DNA from: Candidatus Vecturithrix granuli
GTDB lineage: Bacteria; Moduliflexota; Moduliflexia; Moduliflexales; Moduliflexaceae
Assembly: GCA_000739535.1 (NCBI GenBank)
Contig: DF820468.1
Span: forward strand, 345,466-409,465
Direction: 5' to 3'
DNA: 64,000 bases
Shown: positions 1-8,651 of the stretch, piece after piece
Numbering within the stretch: position 1 is the first letter of the stretch
How the letters are laid out: each line of letters begins with the position of its first letter
Notes under the pieces: model-generated
Seen by the model: only the letters and a program-made list of their open reading frames with translations
The model's database searches: none
Told to the model about the DNA's origin: nothing
Program-made: the position numbers and the translations under genes

Positions 1-1
1 T

Positions 2-961
2 CATGTGAGTTTTTCACTGAGTATCACAGCGAATCCCTATGAACAACTGTCAATATATGTGCAGCCGAGTTATAGCGAGGGTGGGGCCGAATTTGAAGAG
101 GAAGACGTCAGCCTGGATTATGCCTTTGCCGAATGGTATTTTTCAGATACGTTTATTCTACGGATTGGGAAGGTCAAAGCCCCCTTTATGCTCTATACCG
201 AGATCTATGACGTCGGCACGGTTCGACCGTTTTTTTTCCTTCCTCAGGGGGTTTATCAACAATTGTCGGCCGAAGCGTATAAAGGGGCAGGACTGACCGG
301 CTCGCTGTTTTCTAAGGAAGGCTGGGAACTACAGTATGATCTGTATGGCGGAAAACTCAGTGTGCAGTCGAATCCTTTTGTGAACCTCCAGACCTTTGAA
401 TTTGTTCCGGTCGCTCCGGTTATCAATGATCTCATAGGTGGGCGTCTGTCTTTGCAAACGCCAGTTACCGGGTTTAACGCAGCAATTTCTTCGTTTGCCG
501 GAAATTTTGAGATGGACAATCCTATACTCTCGCTGGATGAACATTATGTGATAGTGGGACCCTCGTTAGAATATGTCTCGGAAAATTGGAAAATTTGTAG
601 TGAATACTTGACCCAGATCGACAGTTCCAAAATCTCTCTTGATTCGATCTACCTCGAAGCCTCGTATCAGGTCACGGAACACTGGCAAATTGCTGCCCGC
701 TATGAAAATACCAATGTCGAGATTGAGGTTCCTCCGGAACTGTACTACCTCCCTTCATCAATCTATGAACATCAGGAAACTGTGCTGGGTTTAAATTATT
801 GGCTCAACCCGAACCTGGTCTTCAAGCTTTCTTATCATATTGTGGATGGGAACCGTTTTGCTTTTCCAGAAAACGGGGAGAAATACCTCCTGCACACCCT
901 GGATGGCAATTTTGAAGAGACCACCCATCTTCTCCTCATTGGCACACAGTTTAGTTTTTAA
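2..961 (+). CDS. Outer-membrane porin-like beta-barrel protein, 5' truncated by window edge
   Basis: This is the C-terminal 319 codons of a gene that begins before the window. The frame is open from base 2, and residue 1 of the visible part aligns with about residue 75 of the complete paralogues at 1279 and 3155, so the GTG at 5 is not a real start. The sequence is rich in alternating polar/aromatic strands, has the shared segments LRIGKVKAPF and YDVGT(V/I)RPFF, and ends in Phe (IGTQFSF), the usual C-terminal signature recognised by the BAM complex. It resembles phosphate-selective or DcaP-like porins; the solute is unknown. Unlike its two paralogues it is not followed by a small binding-protein gene. 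It is the most diverged of the three copies. Family assignment is by fold pattern only. Confidence 0.8.
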   Translation, partial: HVSFSLSITANPYEQLSIYVQPSYSEGGAEFEEEDVSLDYAFAEWYFSDTFILRIGKVKAPFMLYTEIYDVGTVRPFFFLPQGVYQQLSAEAYKGAGLTGSLFSKEGWELQYDLYGGKLSVQSNPFVNLQTFEFVPVAPVINDLIGGRLSLQTPVTGFNAAISSFAGNFEMDNPILSLDEHYVIVGPSLEYVSENWKICSEYLTQIDSSKISLDSIYLEASYQVTEHWQIAARYENTNVEIEVPPELYYLPSSIYEHQETVLGLNYWLNPNLVFKLSYHIVDGNRFAFPENGEKYLLHTLDGNFEETTHLLLIGTQFSF

Positions 962-1122
962 ATCGGAGGATGCCATTACTAAGAATGGCGAACCTGGAGG
1001 TCAATAAAAATTTTCACTTGACGACCTCCTTTCTCAACCATATACAAATTTTAAGAAAATTTCAAAAGTCCTTAACCATCTATGGAACAAAAACTGTCTA
1101 TGGAATAAATGTAATGACACAG

Positions 1123-1211
1123 AAGGTTATGGACACGCTCTCCGGAGTGCGCAAGCTCTGCTTGCGCGGCCAGAGCAGAGCTTTGGCACTCCGAAAAATG
1201 TCCATAACCTT
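1123..1211. repeat. Twin-hairpin (BIME-like) repeat, family B copy 1
   Basis: A 13-bp perfect outer inverted repeat (AAGGTTATGGACA / TGTCCATAACCTT) encloses GGAGTGC...GCACTCC, and inside that sit two small hairpins with TCT or AGA loops (GCGCAAGC-TCT-GCTTGCGC). Related copies are at 17499-17547 (inside the megasynthase gene) and 50531-50650. It fills most of the gap between the first two porin genes; no gene is seen in 962-1245. Confidence 0.75.
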
Positions 1212-1245
1212 GCATGTCAATACAAATAAAGAGTAGCATTGTCAG

Positions 1246-1271
1246 CAACAGCCTTTGATAGAAAAGGAGGG
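1246..1271 (+). promoter_or_regulatory. Conserved leader with ribosome binding site, copy 1
   Basis: CAACA(G/A)CCTTTGATAGAAAAGGAGGG lies just upstream of the porin start at 1279 and recurs with a single difference at 3120-3145 before the porin at 3155, although the rest of the upstream DNA differs. The AAAGGAGGG part is a strong Shine-Dalgarno sequence and fixes the start codons. The role of the conserved 5' half is not known. Confidence 0.6.
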
Positions 1272-1278
1272 CACAAGG

Positions 1279-2412
1279 ATGAAAAATAGAGGATGTTTTT
1301 GGATGTTCTGGGTGTTCTGCTTCTGGGCGATATGGGGCGAGGAGGCTCAGGCGCAGTTTATGAACACCATTTCAATACACGGATTCGGCGGATGGGCTTA
1401 TGGAAAGACCGATAATGAGAATCAGTACCTTGTCGGCAATGAGGACGGCAGCTATGATACCGTCAATTTTTCGCTGAATATCACGGCCACGCCGTATGAA
1501 CGACTGTCACTCTATGTGCAGCCGAGTTATAACGAAGGCGGGTTTGAAGAGGAAGACGTCGGCCTGGATTATGCTTTTGCGGAATGGTATTTTTCTGATA
1601 AGCTTCTTCTCCGAGCTGGCAAAGTCAAAGCTCCCTTTCTGCTCTTTACCGAGGTGTATGACGTCGGGACGATTCGGCCGTTTTTTGGCCTTCCGCAGGG
1701 GATCTATCGCCAATTTTCGGCTGAAGCCTATAAAGGGGTAGGGCTGACCGGGTCGCTGTTCCCGAAAGAAGGGTGGGAGTTGCAGTATGATCTGTATGGC
1801 GGGAAACTCGAAGCACAGCCGAATGTCTTTGTGAATACGCAGACCTTTGAATTTTTCTCAGCCATTCCGGTTATCAATGATCTGGTTGGCGGGCGTCTGT
1901 CTGTACAAACGCCGCTTACCGGGTTAAGCACGGCAATTTCTGCACTTGGCGGCAATCTTGATTTCGGCAATCTGTACCAATCGTTGAATGACCGTTACGT
2001 GCTTGTGGGCCCCTCGTTAGAATATGCCTCAGAGCATTGGAAAATTTGTAGTGAATATTTAACCGAAACCAGCAGTGACAAAGTCTCTATTGATTCGATC
2101 TATGTTGACGCCGCATATCAGCTCACGGAACACTGGCAGGTGGCTGCCCGCTATGAATATGTTGATTTTGAGATTGCCGTTTCTTCCGAATTGCAGCAAA
2201 TGCCCTCATCATTATTTAAGCATCAGGAAACTGCGCTGGGGCTGAACTATTGGTTTAACCCGAATCTGGTCTTCAAGCTTTCCTATCACATCGTGGAGGG
2301 CAACCGGTTTGCCTTCCCGGACGACATTCAAACCTATTTACAGCGTATCCAGACCGGTGGTTTTGACGAAACCACCCATCTTGTCCTGATCGGTACGCAA
2401 TTTAGTTTTTAA
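1279..2412 (+). CDS. Outer-membrane porin-like beta-barrel protein, paralogue 2
   Basis: A 377-residue exported protein. The start was placed at ATG 1279, eight codons inside the longest frame, because it has a strong AGGAGG upstream and opens a Sec signal peptide (MKNRGCFWMFWVFCF, cleavage likely after AQAQ). The mature protein begins FMNTISIHGFGGWAYGKTD and continues as amphipathic strands to a terminal Phe, as expected for an outer-membrane barrel. It is close to the paralogue at 3155 and less close to the truncated copy at 2-961. It is followed 17 bp later by a small PstS-like protein gene, and this pair is duplicated at 3155-4758. A porin paired with a substrate-binding-like protein suggests anion or nutrient uptake, but the substrate cannot be read from the sequence. 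Confidence 0.85.
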   Translation: MKNRGCFWMFWVFCFWAIWGEEAQAQFMNTISIHGFGGWAYGKTDNENQYLVGNEDGSYDTVNFSLNITATPYERLSLYVQPSYNEGGFEEEDVGLDYAFAEWYFSDKLLLRAGKVKAPFLLFTEVYDVGTIRPFFGLPQGIYRQFSAEAYKGVGLTGSLFPKEGWELQYDLYGGKLEAQPNVFVNTQTFEFFSAIPVINDLVGGRLSVQTPLTGLSTAISALGGNLDFGNLYQSLNDRYVLVGPSLEYASEHWKICSEYLTETSSDKVSIDSIYVDAAYQLTEHWQVAARYEYVDFEIAVSSELQQMPSSLFKHQETALGLNYWFNPNLVFKLSYHIVEGNRFAFPDDIQTYLQRIQTGGFDETTHLVLIGTQFSF

Positions 2413-2599
2413 CCAGGAGGAACGCGAGTATGAAAAACCGTATCGTGTGCATGACCTTCTTGCTTCTCCTGCTCACAAATGGTCTGGTGAGCATTGCTGA
2501 AGAACCAGCGCCATTCAGCATCATTGTCCATGCCTCAAATCCTGTGACGCAGCTCTCAAAAGAGGATGTTTCAAACATGTTTTTAAAAAAGGTCAAACA
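2221..2599 (+). repeat. 379-bp identical direct repeat, copy 1 (gene-conversion tract)
   Basis: Bases 2221-2599 are identical, by reading through both copies, to 4097-4475. The tract covers the last 64 codons of the porin gene, the intergenic RBS and the first 57 codons of the small binding-protein gene. The sequence on either side is clearly diverged between the two copies, so identity is confined to this block. Confidence 0.85.
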
Positions 2600-2882
2600 C
2601 TGGAAAGAAAGCGGAGAAGCCGTGCTTCCGGTTGATTTGGTTGAAGATTCCCCGATTCGTGCGCAGTTTTCAGAAAGCATCCACGGGCGAAAGATTACCG
2701 CAATTAAGGCCTATTGGCAAAAACAGATCTTTTCGGGGCGTGGCGTGCCGCCAGAAGAAAAAAAATCGGAGAATGAAGTGCTGAAATACGTCTCTGAAAA
2801 TCCGGGAGCCATCGGCTATATTGCCGCCTCAACCCCAATTGACGACTACAATGTCAAGGTGCTAACAATCAAAGCGCAGTAG
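2430..2882 (+). CDS. Small PstS-like substrate-binding protein, paralogue 1
   Basis: A 150-residue exported protein with signal peptide MKNRIVCMTFLLLLLTNGLV followed by AEEPAPFSIIVHASNPVTQLSKEDV. The body (LSKEDVSNMFLKKVKHWKESGEAVLPVDL, and later GVPPEEKKSENEVLKYVSENPGAIGYI, given in part) resembles the shortened PBP-like proteins annotated as phosphate ABC transporter substrate-binding proteins; the motif PGAIGYI is typical of them. At about 125 mature residues it is one lobe of a normal binding protein, so it probably does not work as a classical two-lobed PstS. It lies 17 bp after the porin gene with its own AGGAGG and no ABC permease or ATPase nearby. The partner may therefore be the porin itself; that is inference. 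Confidence 0.8.
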   Translation: MKNRIVCMTFLLLLLTNGLVSIAEEPAPFSIIVHASNPVTQLSKEDVSNMFLKKVKHWKESGEAVLPVDLVEDSPIRAQFSESIHGRKITAIKAYWQKQIFSGRGVPPEEKKSENEVLKYVSENPGAIGYIAASTPIDDYNVKVLTIKAQ

Positions 2883-2931
2883 AGATGGGATGTTCTTTCA
2901 CTCAATACCGATCCTTGTATCGACTTCCACA

Positions 2932-2957
2932 GTATATTGTGGAAGTCACAATATGCT
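2932..2957. repeat. Perfect 10-bp hairpin in porin-unit intergenic region
   Basis: GACTTCCACA and TGTGGAAGTC flank a 6-base loop. No T-run follows on either strand, so it is not a standard terminator. Apart from this hairpin and the leader at 3120 I see nothing in the 2883-3154 gap. Confidence 0.55.
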
Positions 2958-3119
2958 GTGGAGGCTGCACCATGCTTCAAGAATCTTGCCTGCGAGGGAG
3001 CTATCCTCTAACCTCTTATCAAACGACGGGTTATCCCAGACAACACGCTAAACATCCTTGATGGCACGGAACGTGCAACACTATGTCTGTGATGGTTGCG
3101 ACAAGTTAGACACCTTTAT

Positions 3120-3145
3120 CAACAACCTTTGATAGAAAAGGAGGG
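3120..3145 (+). promoter_or_regulatory. Conserved leader with ribosome binding site, copy 2
   Basis: This is the second copy of the CAACA(G/A)CCTTTGATAGAAAAGGAGGG block found at 1246, placed 9 bases before the porin start at 3155. Its conservation against diverged surroundings suggests that the block moved with the gene or is under selection. Confidence 0.6.
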
Positions 3146-3154
3146 TGTACAAAG

Positions 3155-4288
3155 ATGAAAACGAGAACGTATTTTGGGATGCTCTGGGCACTCTGCGTTT
3201 TGGCTATTTGGGGTGAGGAGGCTCAGGCGCAGTTTATGAACACCATTTCAATCCATGGGTTCGGCGGATGGGCGTATGGAAAGACCGATAATGAAAACCA
3301 GTACCTTGTCGGCAATGAGGATGGCAGCTATGATACCGTCAATTTTTCGCTGAATATTACGGCCACGCCCTATGAACGGTTATCAATATATGTGCAGCCG
3401 GATTATAATGAGGGCGGGTTTGAAGAGGAAGGCGTCGGCCTGGATTATGCCTTTGCGGAATGGTATTTTTCAGATAAGCTTCTTCTGCGGGCCGGCAAGG
3501 TCAAAGCCCCCTTTCTGCTCTTTACCGAGGTGTATGACGTCGGGACGATTCGGCCGTTTTTTGCCCTACCTCAGGCGATCTATCAGCAAATGGCGGCTGA
3601 GGCGTATAAAGGGGTGGGACTGACCGGGTCACTGTTCCCGAAAGAAGGGTGGGAGTTGCAGTATGATCTATATGGCGGGAAACTCAGCTTACAGCCGAAT
3701 CCTGTGATCAATACGCAGACCTTTGAATTTATCTCTGTCACGCCGGAGGCTAACGATCTGGTCGGGGGGCGACTGTCCCTGCAAACGCCGCTGACCGGGT
3801 TCAACATCGCCATGTCTGCCTTTACCGCCAATTTTGAGTTGAGCAATCTCGGCCCATCTCTGAATGACCGTTATGTGCTGATGGGGCCGTCATTAGAATA
3901 CTGGTCGGATCGCTGGAGGATTCGGAGTGAGTACGTCACCCAGGCCAGCAGTTCCAAAGTTTCCTTTGATTCGGTCTATGTTGAAGCTGCGTATCAGGTC
4001 ACGGAACACTGGCAAATGGCTGCCCGCTATGAATATGCGAATTTTGAGACGACTGCTCCTCCTGAAACGCAAGCCCTGCCCTCATCAGTCTATGAGCATC
4101 AGGAAACTGCGCTGGGGCTGAACTATTGGTTTAACCCGAATCTGGTCTTCAAGCTTTCCTATCACATCGTGGAGGGCAACCGGTTTGCCTTCCCGGACGA
4201 CATTCAAACCTATTTACAGCGTATCCAGACCGGTGGTTTTGACGAAACCACCCATCTTGTCCTGATCGGTACGCAATTTAGTTTTTAA
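3155..4288 (+). CDS. Outer-membrane porin-like beta-barrel protein, paralogue 3
   Basis: A 377-residue exported beta-barrel protein, very close to the paralogue at 1279. The signal peptide is MKTRTYFGMLWALCVLAIW with cleavage after EEAQA; the mature start (QFMNTISIHGFGGWAYGKTD) matches the other copy and the C-terminus is again Phe. The start has an AAAGGAGGG ribosome site. Variation between the copies is concentrated in the middle (about residues 170-300), where surface loops would be expected, while the last 64 codons are identical at the DNA level. This suggests loop diversification plus homogenisation of the 3' end. It is followed by a second small PstS-like gene 17 bp downstream. Confidence 0.85.
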   Translation: MKTRTYFGMLWALCVLAIWGEEAQAQFMNTISIHGFGGWAYGKTDNENQYLVGNEDGSYDTVNFSLNITATPYERLSIYVQPDYNEGGFEEEGVGLDYAFAEWYFSDKLLLRAGKVKAPFLLFTEVYDVGTIRPFFALPQAIYQQMAAEAYKGVGLTGSLFPKEGWELQYDLYGGKLSLQPNPVINTQTFEFISVTPEANDLVGGRLSLQTPLTGFNIAMSAFTANFELSNLGPSLNDRYVLMGPSLEYWSDRWRIRSEYVTQASSSKVSFDSVYVEAAYQVTEHWQMAARYEYANFETTAPPETQALPSSVYEHQETALGLNYWFNPNLVFKLSYHIVEGNRFAFPDDIQTYLQRIQTGGFDETTHLVLIGTQFSF

Positions 4289-4475
4289 CCAGGAGGAACG
4301 CGAGTATGAAAAACCGTATCGTGTGCATGACCTTCTTGCTTCTCCTGCTCACAAATGGTCTGGTGAGCATTGCTGAAGAACCAGCGCCATTCAGCATCAT
4401 TGTCCATGCCTCAAATCCTGTGACGCAGCTCTCAAAAGAGGATGTTTCAAACATGTTTTTAAAAAAGGTCAAACA
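4097..4475 (+). repeat. 379-bp identical direct repeat, copy 2 (gene-conversion tract)
   Basis: This is the partner of 2221-2599, at an offset of 1876 bp, with no difference found. The first mismatch downstream is at 4476 (A against C at 2600). Such a block would also serve as a substrate for deletion or expansion of the two-gene unit by homologous recombination. Confidence 0.85.
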
Positions 4476-4758
4476 ATGGAAAGAAAGCGGAGAAGCCGTT
4501 CTTCCGGTTGATTTGGTTGAAGATTCCCCGGTTCGTTCCCAATTTTCAGAGAGCATTCATGGACGAAAAATCGCCTCGATTAAGGCTTATTGGCAAAAAC
4601 AGATTTTTTCGGGGCGCGGCGTACCGCCGGAAGAAAGAAAGTCTGAGAACGAGATGTTGAAATATGTGTCTGACAATCCGGGAGCCATCGGCTATATTGC
4701 GGCCTCAACTCCAATTGACACCTACAACGTCAAAATATTAAAGATTGAAGAGAAATAA
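4306..4758 (+). CDS. Small PstS-like substrate-binding protein, paralogue 2
   Basis: A 150-residue exported protein nearly identical to the one at 2430; the first 57 codons are the same at the DNA level and later differences are conservative (for example VRSQFSES against IRAQFSES). It keeps the signal peptide and the PGAIGYI motif. It closes the second copy of the porin/binding-protein unit and is followed by a long palindrome at 4781. Both copies have intact frames, so both are presumably expressed. Function is inferred as ligand binding in the periplasm; the ligand is unknown. Confidence 0.8.
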   Translation: MKNRIVCMTFLLLLLTNGLVSIAEEPAPFSIIVHASNPVTQLSKEDVSNMFLKKVKQWKESGEAVLPVDLVEDSPVRSQFSESIHGRKIASIKAYWQKQIFSGRGVPPEERKSENEMLKYVSDNPGAIGYIAASTPIDTYNVKILKIEEK

Positions 4759-4780
4759 ATATGGACGTTCGTAGTGTTGT

Positions 4781-4861
4781 GGGACAGAAATTTTTACTCA
4801 CAGACTTTGTCGGACAAGTCAGACCTATCCGACAAAGTTTGTGAGTAAAAATTTCTGTCCC
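4781..4861. repeat. 81-bp near-perfect palindrome after the porin unit
   Basis: Two 34-base arms (GGGACAGAAATTTTTACTCA...) pair with one mismatch around a 13-base loop. As RNA this would be a very stable hairpin; it may end transcription from the porin unit or protect its 3' end. It has no T-run, so a rho-independent terminator is not proven. The rest of 4759-5039 holds a family A repeat. Confidence 0.65.
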
Positions 4862-4935
4862 AAAGCAGGAGTAAACGCTTCAGTGTTTCTGAAAAGGCTG
4901 AAAACAACGCTAAAGCGTTGACTACGAATCGTATT
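4862..4935. repeat. Dispersed repeat, family A (AGTAAACGCT...ACTACGAA)
   Basis: The block carries GGAGTAAACGCTTCAGTGTTT, then AACGCTAAAGCGTT and ACTACGAATC. The same wording occurs at 10145, 36899, 60676 and 61692 (GTTCGTAGTT...GCTTCAGCGA...AACGCTAAAGCG). It is a palindromic intergenic repeat without coding content. Confidence 0.6.
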
Positions 4936-5039
4936 TCCGCTAATGTCTATGAATGTTGTTGAACTTTTACTGTGACAAAACATTTGTTTTCAGGCAATCA
5001 TCAGAAATACTTTTTTATGAGCAATCCTTGTAGTTACTT

Positions 5040-8000
5040 ATGTTAAAACATGTCAAATTTAAATATAAAATTCTGTTGATGCCGTTTCTGGCAATCATCG
5101 CCTTTCTCCTGCTCCTTTTCGTTTCGCAACTTTTTATGGGGCGGAATAATGCGCTATTGAGTGAGATTGAACAAAGTTTCGTGCCAGCCCTTGAATTATC
5201 GCACGACCTGGAACGGACGCTCACGGATTTACAGCGCAGTATGCAAGATGCGGTGGCGGCCGCCGATGAAGAGGAATTATCGTTTGCGAACACCTCTTAT
5301 GAACATATCCTGACCCTTTTTGAAAAGGTACGCACCAATTCTTTTTTCGCACAAGATCAGTTGACAGCTCTCATCCAGGAGTTTGAAGCCTATTATACCC
5401 TTGCCAACAGCACCTCGCAGCAGCTTATTGCCGGCGGAACTCTCGATGAAGAGACAGTGGCAAAATTAGGCGAGATGAGTGAACAATATAACGTGATCAA
5501 AGCTCAAATCCAAACCATGGTGCTCCAGGCCAAGCAGGAAGCCTCCCGTACGTTTGAAGCAACCCTGCAGAATTACAAGCAGTCTTCCTATTTCATGAAT
5601 CTCATCATTGCATGCAGCGTCCTTGTGCTTGGTATTCTGTCTTTACTAACTGCTCGTTCAATTTCTCGACCGATCCAGGAAGCCATACGTGTCACGGCGC
5701 AATTTGCTGAGGGTAGTCCGACAGTGCGCATTCCGGTCACAGGCCATGATGAATTGAGTGAACTGGGTAGGGCCTTCAATCGCATGATGGACACTCTGGC
5801 CATGCAAAACTGGTTCAAAACCGGGCAGGCCACATTAAATGAACGCATGCGGGGCGAACAGGAAGTCGCTGTGCTCTCGCGCAATATTATCAGTTATCTG
5901 GCAACCTACACGCAATCGCAAATCGGGGCTATTTATCTTATGGATGAAGAGCAGAAGACACTGCACTTGACTGGAAGCTATGCTTATACGCAGCGTAAAG
6001 GCAATCGCAACGCCTTTCAACCTGGCGAAGGTCTGGTTGGGCAGGTCGCATTGGAAAAGCAGCGTATTCTTTTTACTCAGGTGCCTGAGGATTATATTGC
6101 GATTCAATCAGGCCTCGGAGAAACTCCCCCGCGCTATCTGCTCATCCTGCCCCTGCTCCATGAGAATGTCTTAAAAGGTGTGATCGAACTCGGCGCAGTT
6201 CACGAATTTTCGACAATCGAGACCGATTTTTTGGAACAAAGTTGTGAGAGTATTGCGATCGCCTTACATTCGGCCCAATCGCGCGTCAAACTGCAAGCGT
6301 TGCTCCAGGAAACCCAACAACAATCAGAAGCGCTGCAAGCGCAGCAAGAAGAACTCCGCCATACCAATGAAGAGTTGGAAGCGCAAGCTAGGGCATTGAA
6401 AGCCTCGGAAGAAAAACTTCAGATGCAGCAGGAAGAGTTGAAGCAAACCAATGAAGAGCTGGAGGAACAGGCACGGATCCTCGAAATGCAAAAAGCGGAA
6501 TTAAGCGAGAAAAACCAGGAATTGGAACTATCACGTAAACTGATCGAAGAAAAAGCCAAAGAGTTGGATCTGACCAGCAAATACAAATCGGAGTTTCTGG
6601 CAAACATGTCGCATGAACTTCGCACTCCATTAAATAGTCTGCTCATTCTTTCGAAATTGCTGCTTGAGAATAAAGAGGCCAACCTGACAGACAAGCAGCT
6701 CGAATTCATTCGTACTATCCATTCTTCCGGCGCTGAATTACTCGCCTTGATTAACGATGTACTCGATCTCTCAAAAGTAGAAGCTGGTAAAATGGTTCTA
6801 AATTTTGAAGAGATGAGTCTCATTGGTTTGGGTACCTTTATTGAACAGAATTTCAGGCATGTTGCGGAACAACGGGCACTGGGATTGCGGGTAAGTCTTG
6901 CCGAAGATTTACCGTCCTCCATCTTCACCGACCGGCAGCGTGTCGAGCAGATCGTAAAGAATTTCCTCTCTAACGCCATGAAATTCACTGAACAGGGCGA
7001 GGTGCATGTTCAGATTCACCGGCCGCATCTGGACACCAACTTCTTTCGTAAAGAGCTTTCGTCTCAACAGGCTGTGGCGATTGCTGTCAGCGATACCGGC
7101 ATTGGTATTCCGCCGGACAAACAGCATTTGATTTTTGAAGCCTTTCAGCAAGCCGATGGCACAACAAGCCGCAAATACGGAGGAACAGGGTTGGGCCTCT
7201 CGATTTCCCGTGAAATTGTCAAACTGCTTGGAGGAGAGATTCACCTGCAAAGCGAAGTAGGCAAGGGAAGTACGTTCACTCTCTATCTGCCCGAAACGGC
7301 TCCAGCAGCGCAGCAGGAACAAGCACTTCCAACTCCTGAACGCAGTATTCAAGGCGATAGATTAACCAATATTTCCAGGCAAACTATTCCCTCCCCGGAG
7401 AACCGAGCTGTCTCCGCTCCTCCGACTGATCTTGGATCTATTCGCGATGATCGGCGCGATCTGACTCCGGATCAAAAATCGCTGCTGATCATTGAGGATG
7501 ATCCGAAATTCGCCAAAATTTTGTTCGATCTGGCTCGTGAGCGGGGATTTAAAGGTCTCATTGCCGGAGATGGGTCCTCCGGGCTGCACCTGGCGTATCA
7601 ATATGTTCCGAGTGCGATCATGCTCGATATTAATCTGCCGGAACTCGATGGCAGGATGGTGATGGACAAGCTCAAAAAAAATCCCGAAACGCGGCATATT
7701 CCGGTTCACTTCATTTCAGTGCTTGACGCCTCGCTTGAAGCCATGAAAATGGGGGCTATCGGCTATTTGACCAAACCGGTCAGCCTGGAACAACTCCGGG
7801 AAGCCTTTGAAAAAATCGAAGATCATCTGACACGCACCATCAAAGAGTTACTCATTGTCGAAGACGATGAGGCCATGCGCAACACGATGGTGGAACTGCT
7901 GCACGGCAAAGATCTGCTCATCACGACAGCAGCTACCGGACAGCAAGCGCACCGGCTGTTACGAGAGCAGCATTTTGATTGTGTGGTGCTTGATTTGGGC

Positions 8001-8642
8001 TTAACCGATATGTCAGGATTTGATCTGCTCGAACAAATTCGCCAGGATCCTGAAATCTCGGATTTTCCGATTATTGTCTATACCGGTAGAGATTTGACCC
8101 ACGACGAAGAGCTTGAATTGAAAAGATACGCCGACAGCATTATTCTCAAAGGAGTGCAATCGCACGAACGCTTACTGGATGAAGTGACCTTGTTTTTGCA
8201 CCGAGTCGAAAAGAATCTGCCGGAATCCCAAAAACGGGCATTACGCATATTACACGACAAAGAGACGGTCTTTCATGAGAAAACAATTTTGCTTGTTGAT
8301 GATGATGTGCGCAATATTTTTGCTCTGTCAAGTGTCCTGGAAGATAAAGGGCTTTCTGTTCTCGCTGCCGGAAATGGCAGGGAAGCGCTGGACATGTTAG
8401 CGTCGCATCCTGAGATTGATCTGGTGTTAATGGATATTATGATGCCTGAAATGGATGGCTATGAAACAATGCAGCACATCAGGAAACAGCCTGAATTCTC
8501 AAAACTCCCGATTATTGCCCTGACGGCAAAGGCCATGAAAGGTGACCGACAACGGTGCATCGAAGCCGGAGCCAGCGATTATTTATCGAAACCGGTTGAG
8601 AGCGAGAAGTTGCTTTCGCTCTTACGAGTATGGTTATATTAA
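5040..8642 (+). CDS. Membrane hybrid sensor histidine kinase with three receiver domains
   Basis: A 1200-residue kinase. In order: TM1 (about 10-30), a roughly 150-residue periplasmic helical sensor region, TM2 (about 182-204), HAMP (205-255), GAF (about 275-415), a long Glu/Gln-rich coiled coil (420-515), HisKA with phospho-acceptor His525 in FLANMSHELRTPLN, HATPase_c with N-box (NFLSNAMKFT) and G-boxes (DTGIGIP, GGTGLGLSI), and then three receiver domains with phospho-acceptor Asp863, Asp985 and Asp1132. The second receiver reads LDLGLTDMSG and the third MDIMMPEMDGYE, the most canonical. The start is set by TM1 immediately following. The gene is followed 9 bp later by a CheR-like gene, and a one-domain regulator comes next, an arrangement common for large phosphorelays that modulate behaviour or biofilm genes. 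Signal and targets are unknown. Confidence 0.9.
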   Translation: MLKHVKFKYKILLMPFLAIIAFLLLLFVSQLFMGRNNALLSEIEQSFVPALELSHDLERTLTDLQRSMQDAVAAADEEELSFANTSYEHILTLFEKVRTNSFFAQDQLTALIQEFEAYYTLANSTSQQLIAGGTLDEETVAKLGEMSEQYNVIKAQIQTMVLQAKQEASRTFEATLQNYKQSSYFMNLIIACSVLVLGILSLLTARSISRPIQEAIRVTAQFAEGSPTVRIPVTGHDELSELGRAFNRMMDTLAMQNWFKTGQATLNERMRGEQEVAVLSRNIISYLATYTQSQIGAIYLMDEEQKTLHLTGSYAYTQRKGNRNAFQPGEGLVGQVALEKQRILFTQVPEDYIAIQSGLGETPPRYLLILPLLHENVLKGVIELGAVHEFSTIETDFLEQSCESIAIALHSAQSRVKLQALLQETQQQSEALQAQQEELRHTNEELEAQARALKASEEKLQMQQEELKQTNEELEEQARILEMQKAELSEKNQELELSRKLIEEKAKELDLTSKYKSEFLANMSHELRTPLNSLLILSKLLLENKEANLTDKQLEFIRTIHSSGAELLALINDVLDLSKVEAGKMVLNFEEMSLIGLGTFIEQNFRHVAEQRALGLRVSLAEDLPSSIFTDRQRVEQIVKNFLSNAMKFTEQGEVHVQIHRPHLDTNFFRKELSSQQAVAIAVSDTGIGIPPDKQHLIFEAFQQADGTTSRKYGGTGLGLSISREIVKLLGGEIHLQSEVGKGSTFTLYLPETAPAAQQEQALPTPERSIQGDRLTNISRQTIPSPENRAVSAPPTDLGSIRDDRRDLTPDQKSLLIIEDDPKFAKILFDLARERGFKGLIAGDGSSGLHLAYQYVPSAIMLDINLPELDGRMVMDKLKKNPETRHIPVHFISVLDASLEAMKMGAIGYLTKPVSLEQLREAFEKIEDHLTRTIKELLIVEDDEAMRNTMVELLHGKDLLITTAATGQQAHRLLREQHFDCVVLDLGLTDMSGFDLLEQIRQDPEISDFPIIVYTGRDLTHDEELELKRYADSIILKGVQSHERLLDEVTLFLHRVEKNLPESQKRALRILHDKETVFHEKTILLVDDDVRNIFALSSVLEDKGLSVLAAGNGREALDMLASHPEIDLVLMDIMMPEMDGYETMQHIRKQPEFSKLPIIALTAKAMKGDRQRCIEAGASDYLSKPVESEKLLSLLRVWLY

Positions 8643-8651
8643 ATATATGTC

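Noticed and set aside
970-1236. 88-codon frame between the first two porin genes
   Set aside because: It runs through the family B twin hairpin, lacks a ribosome site and resembles no protein.
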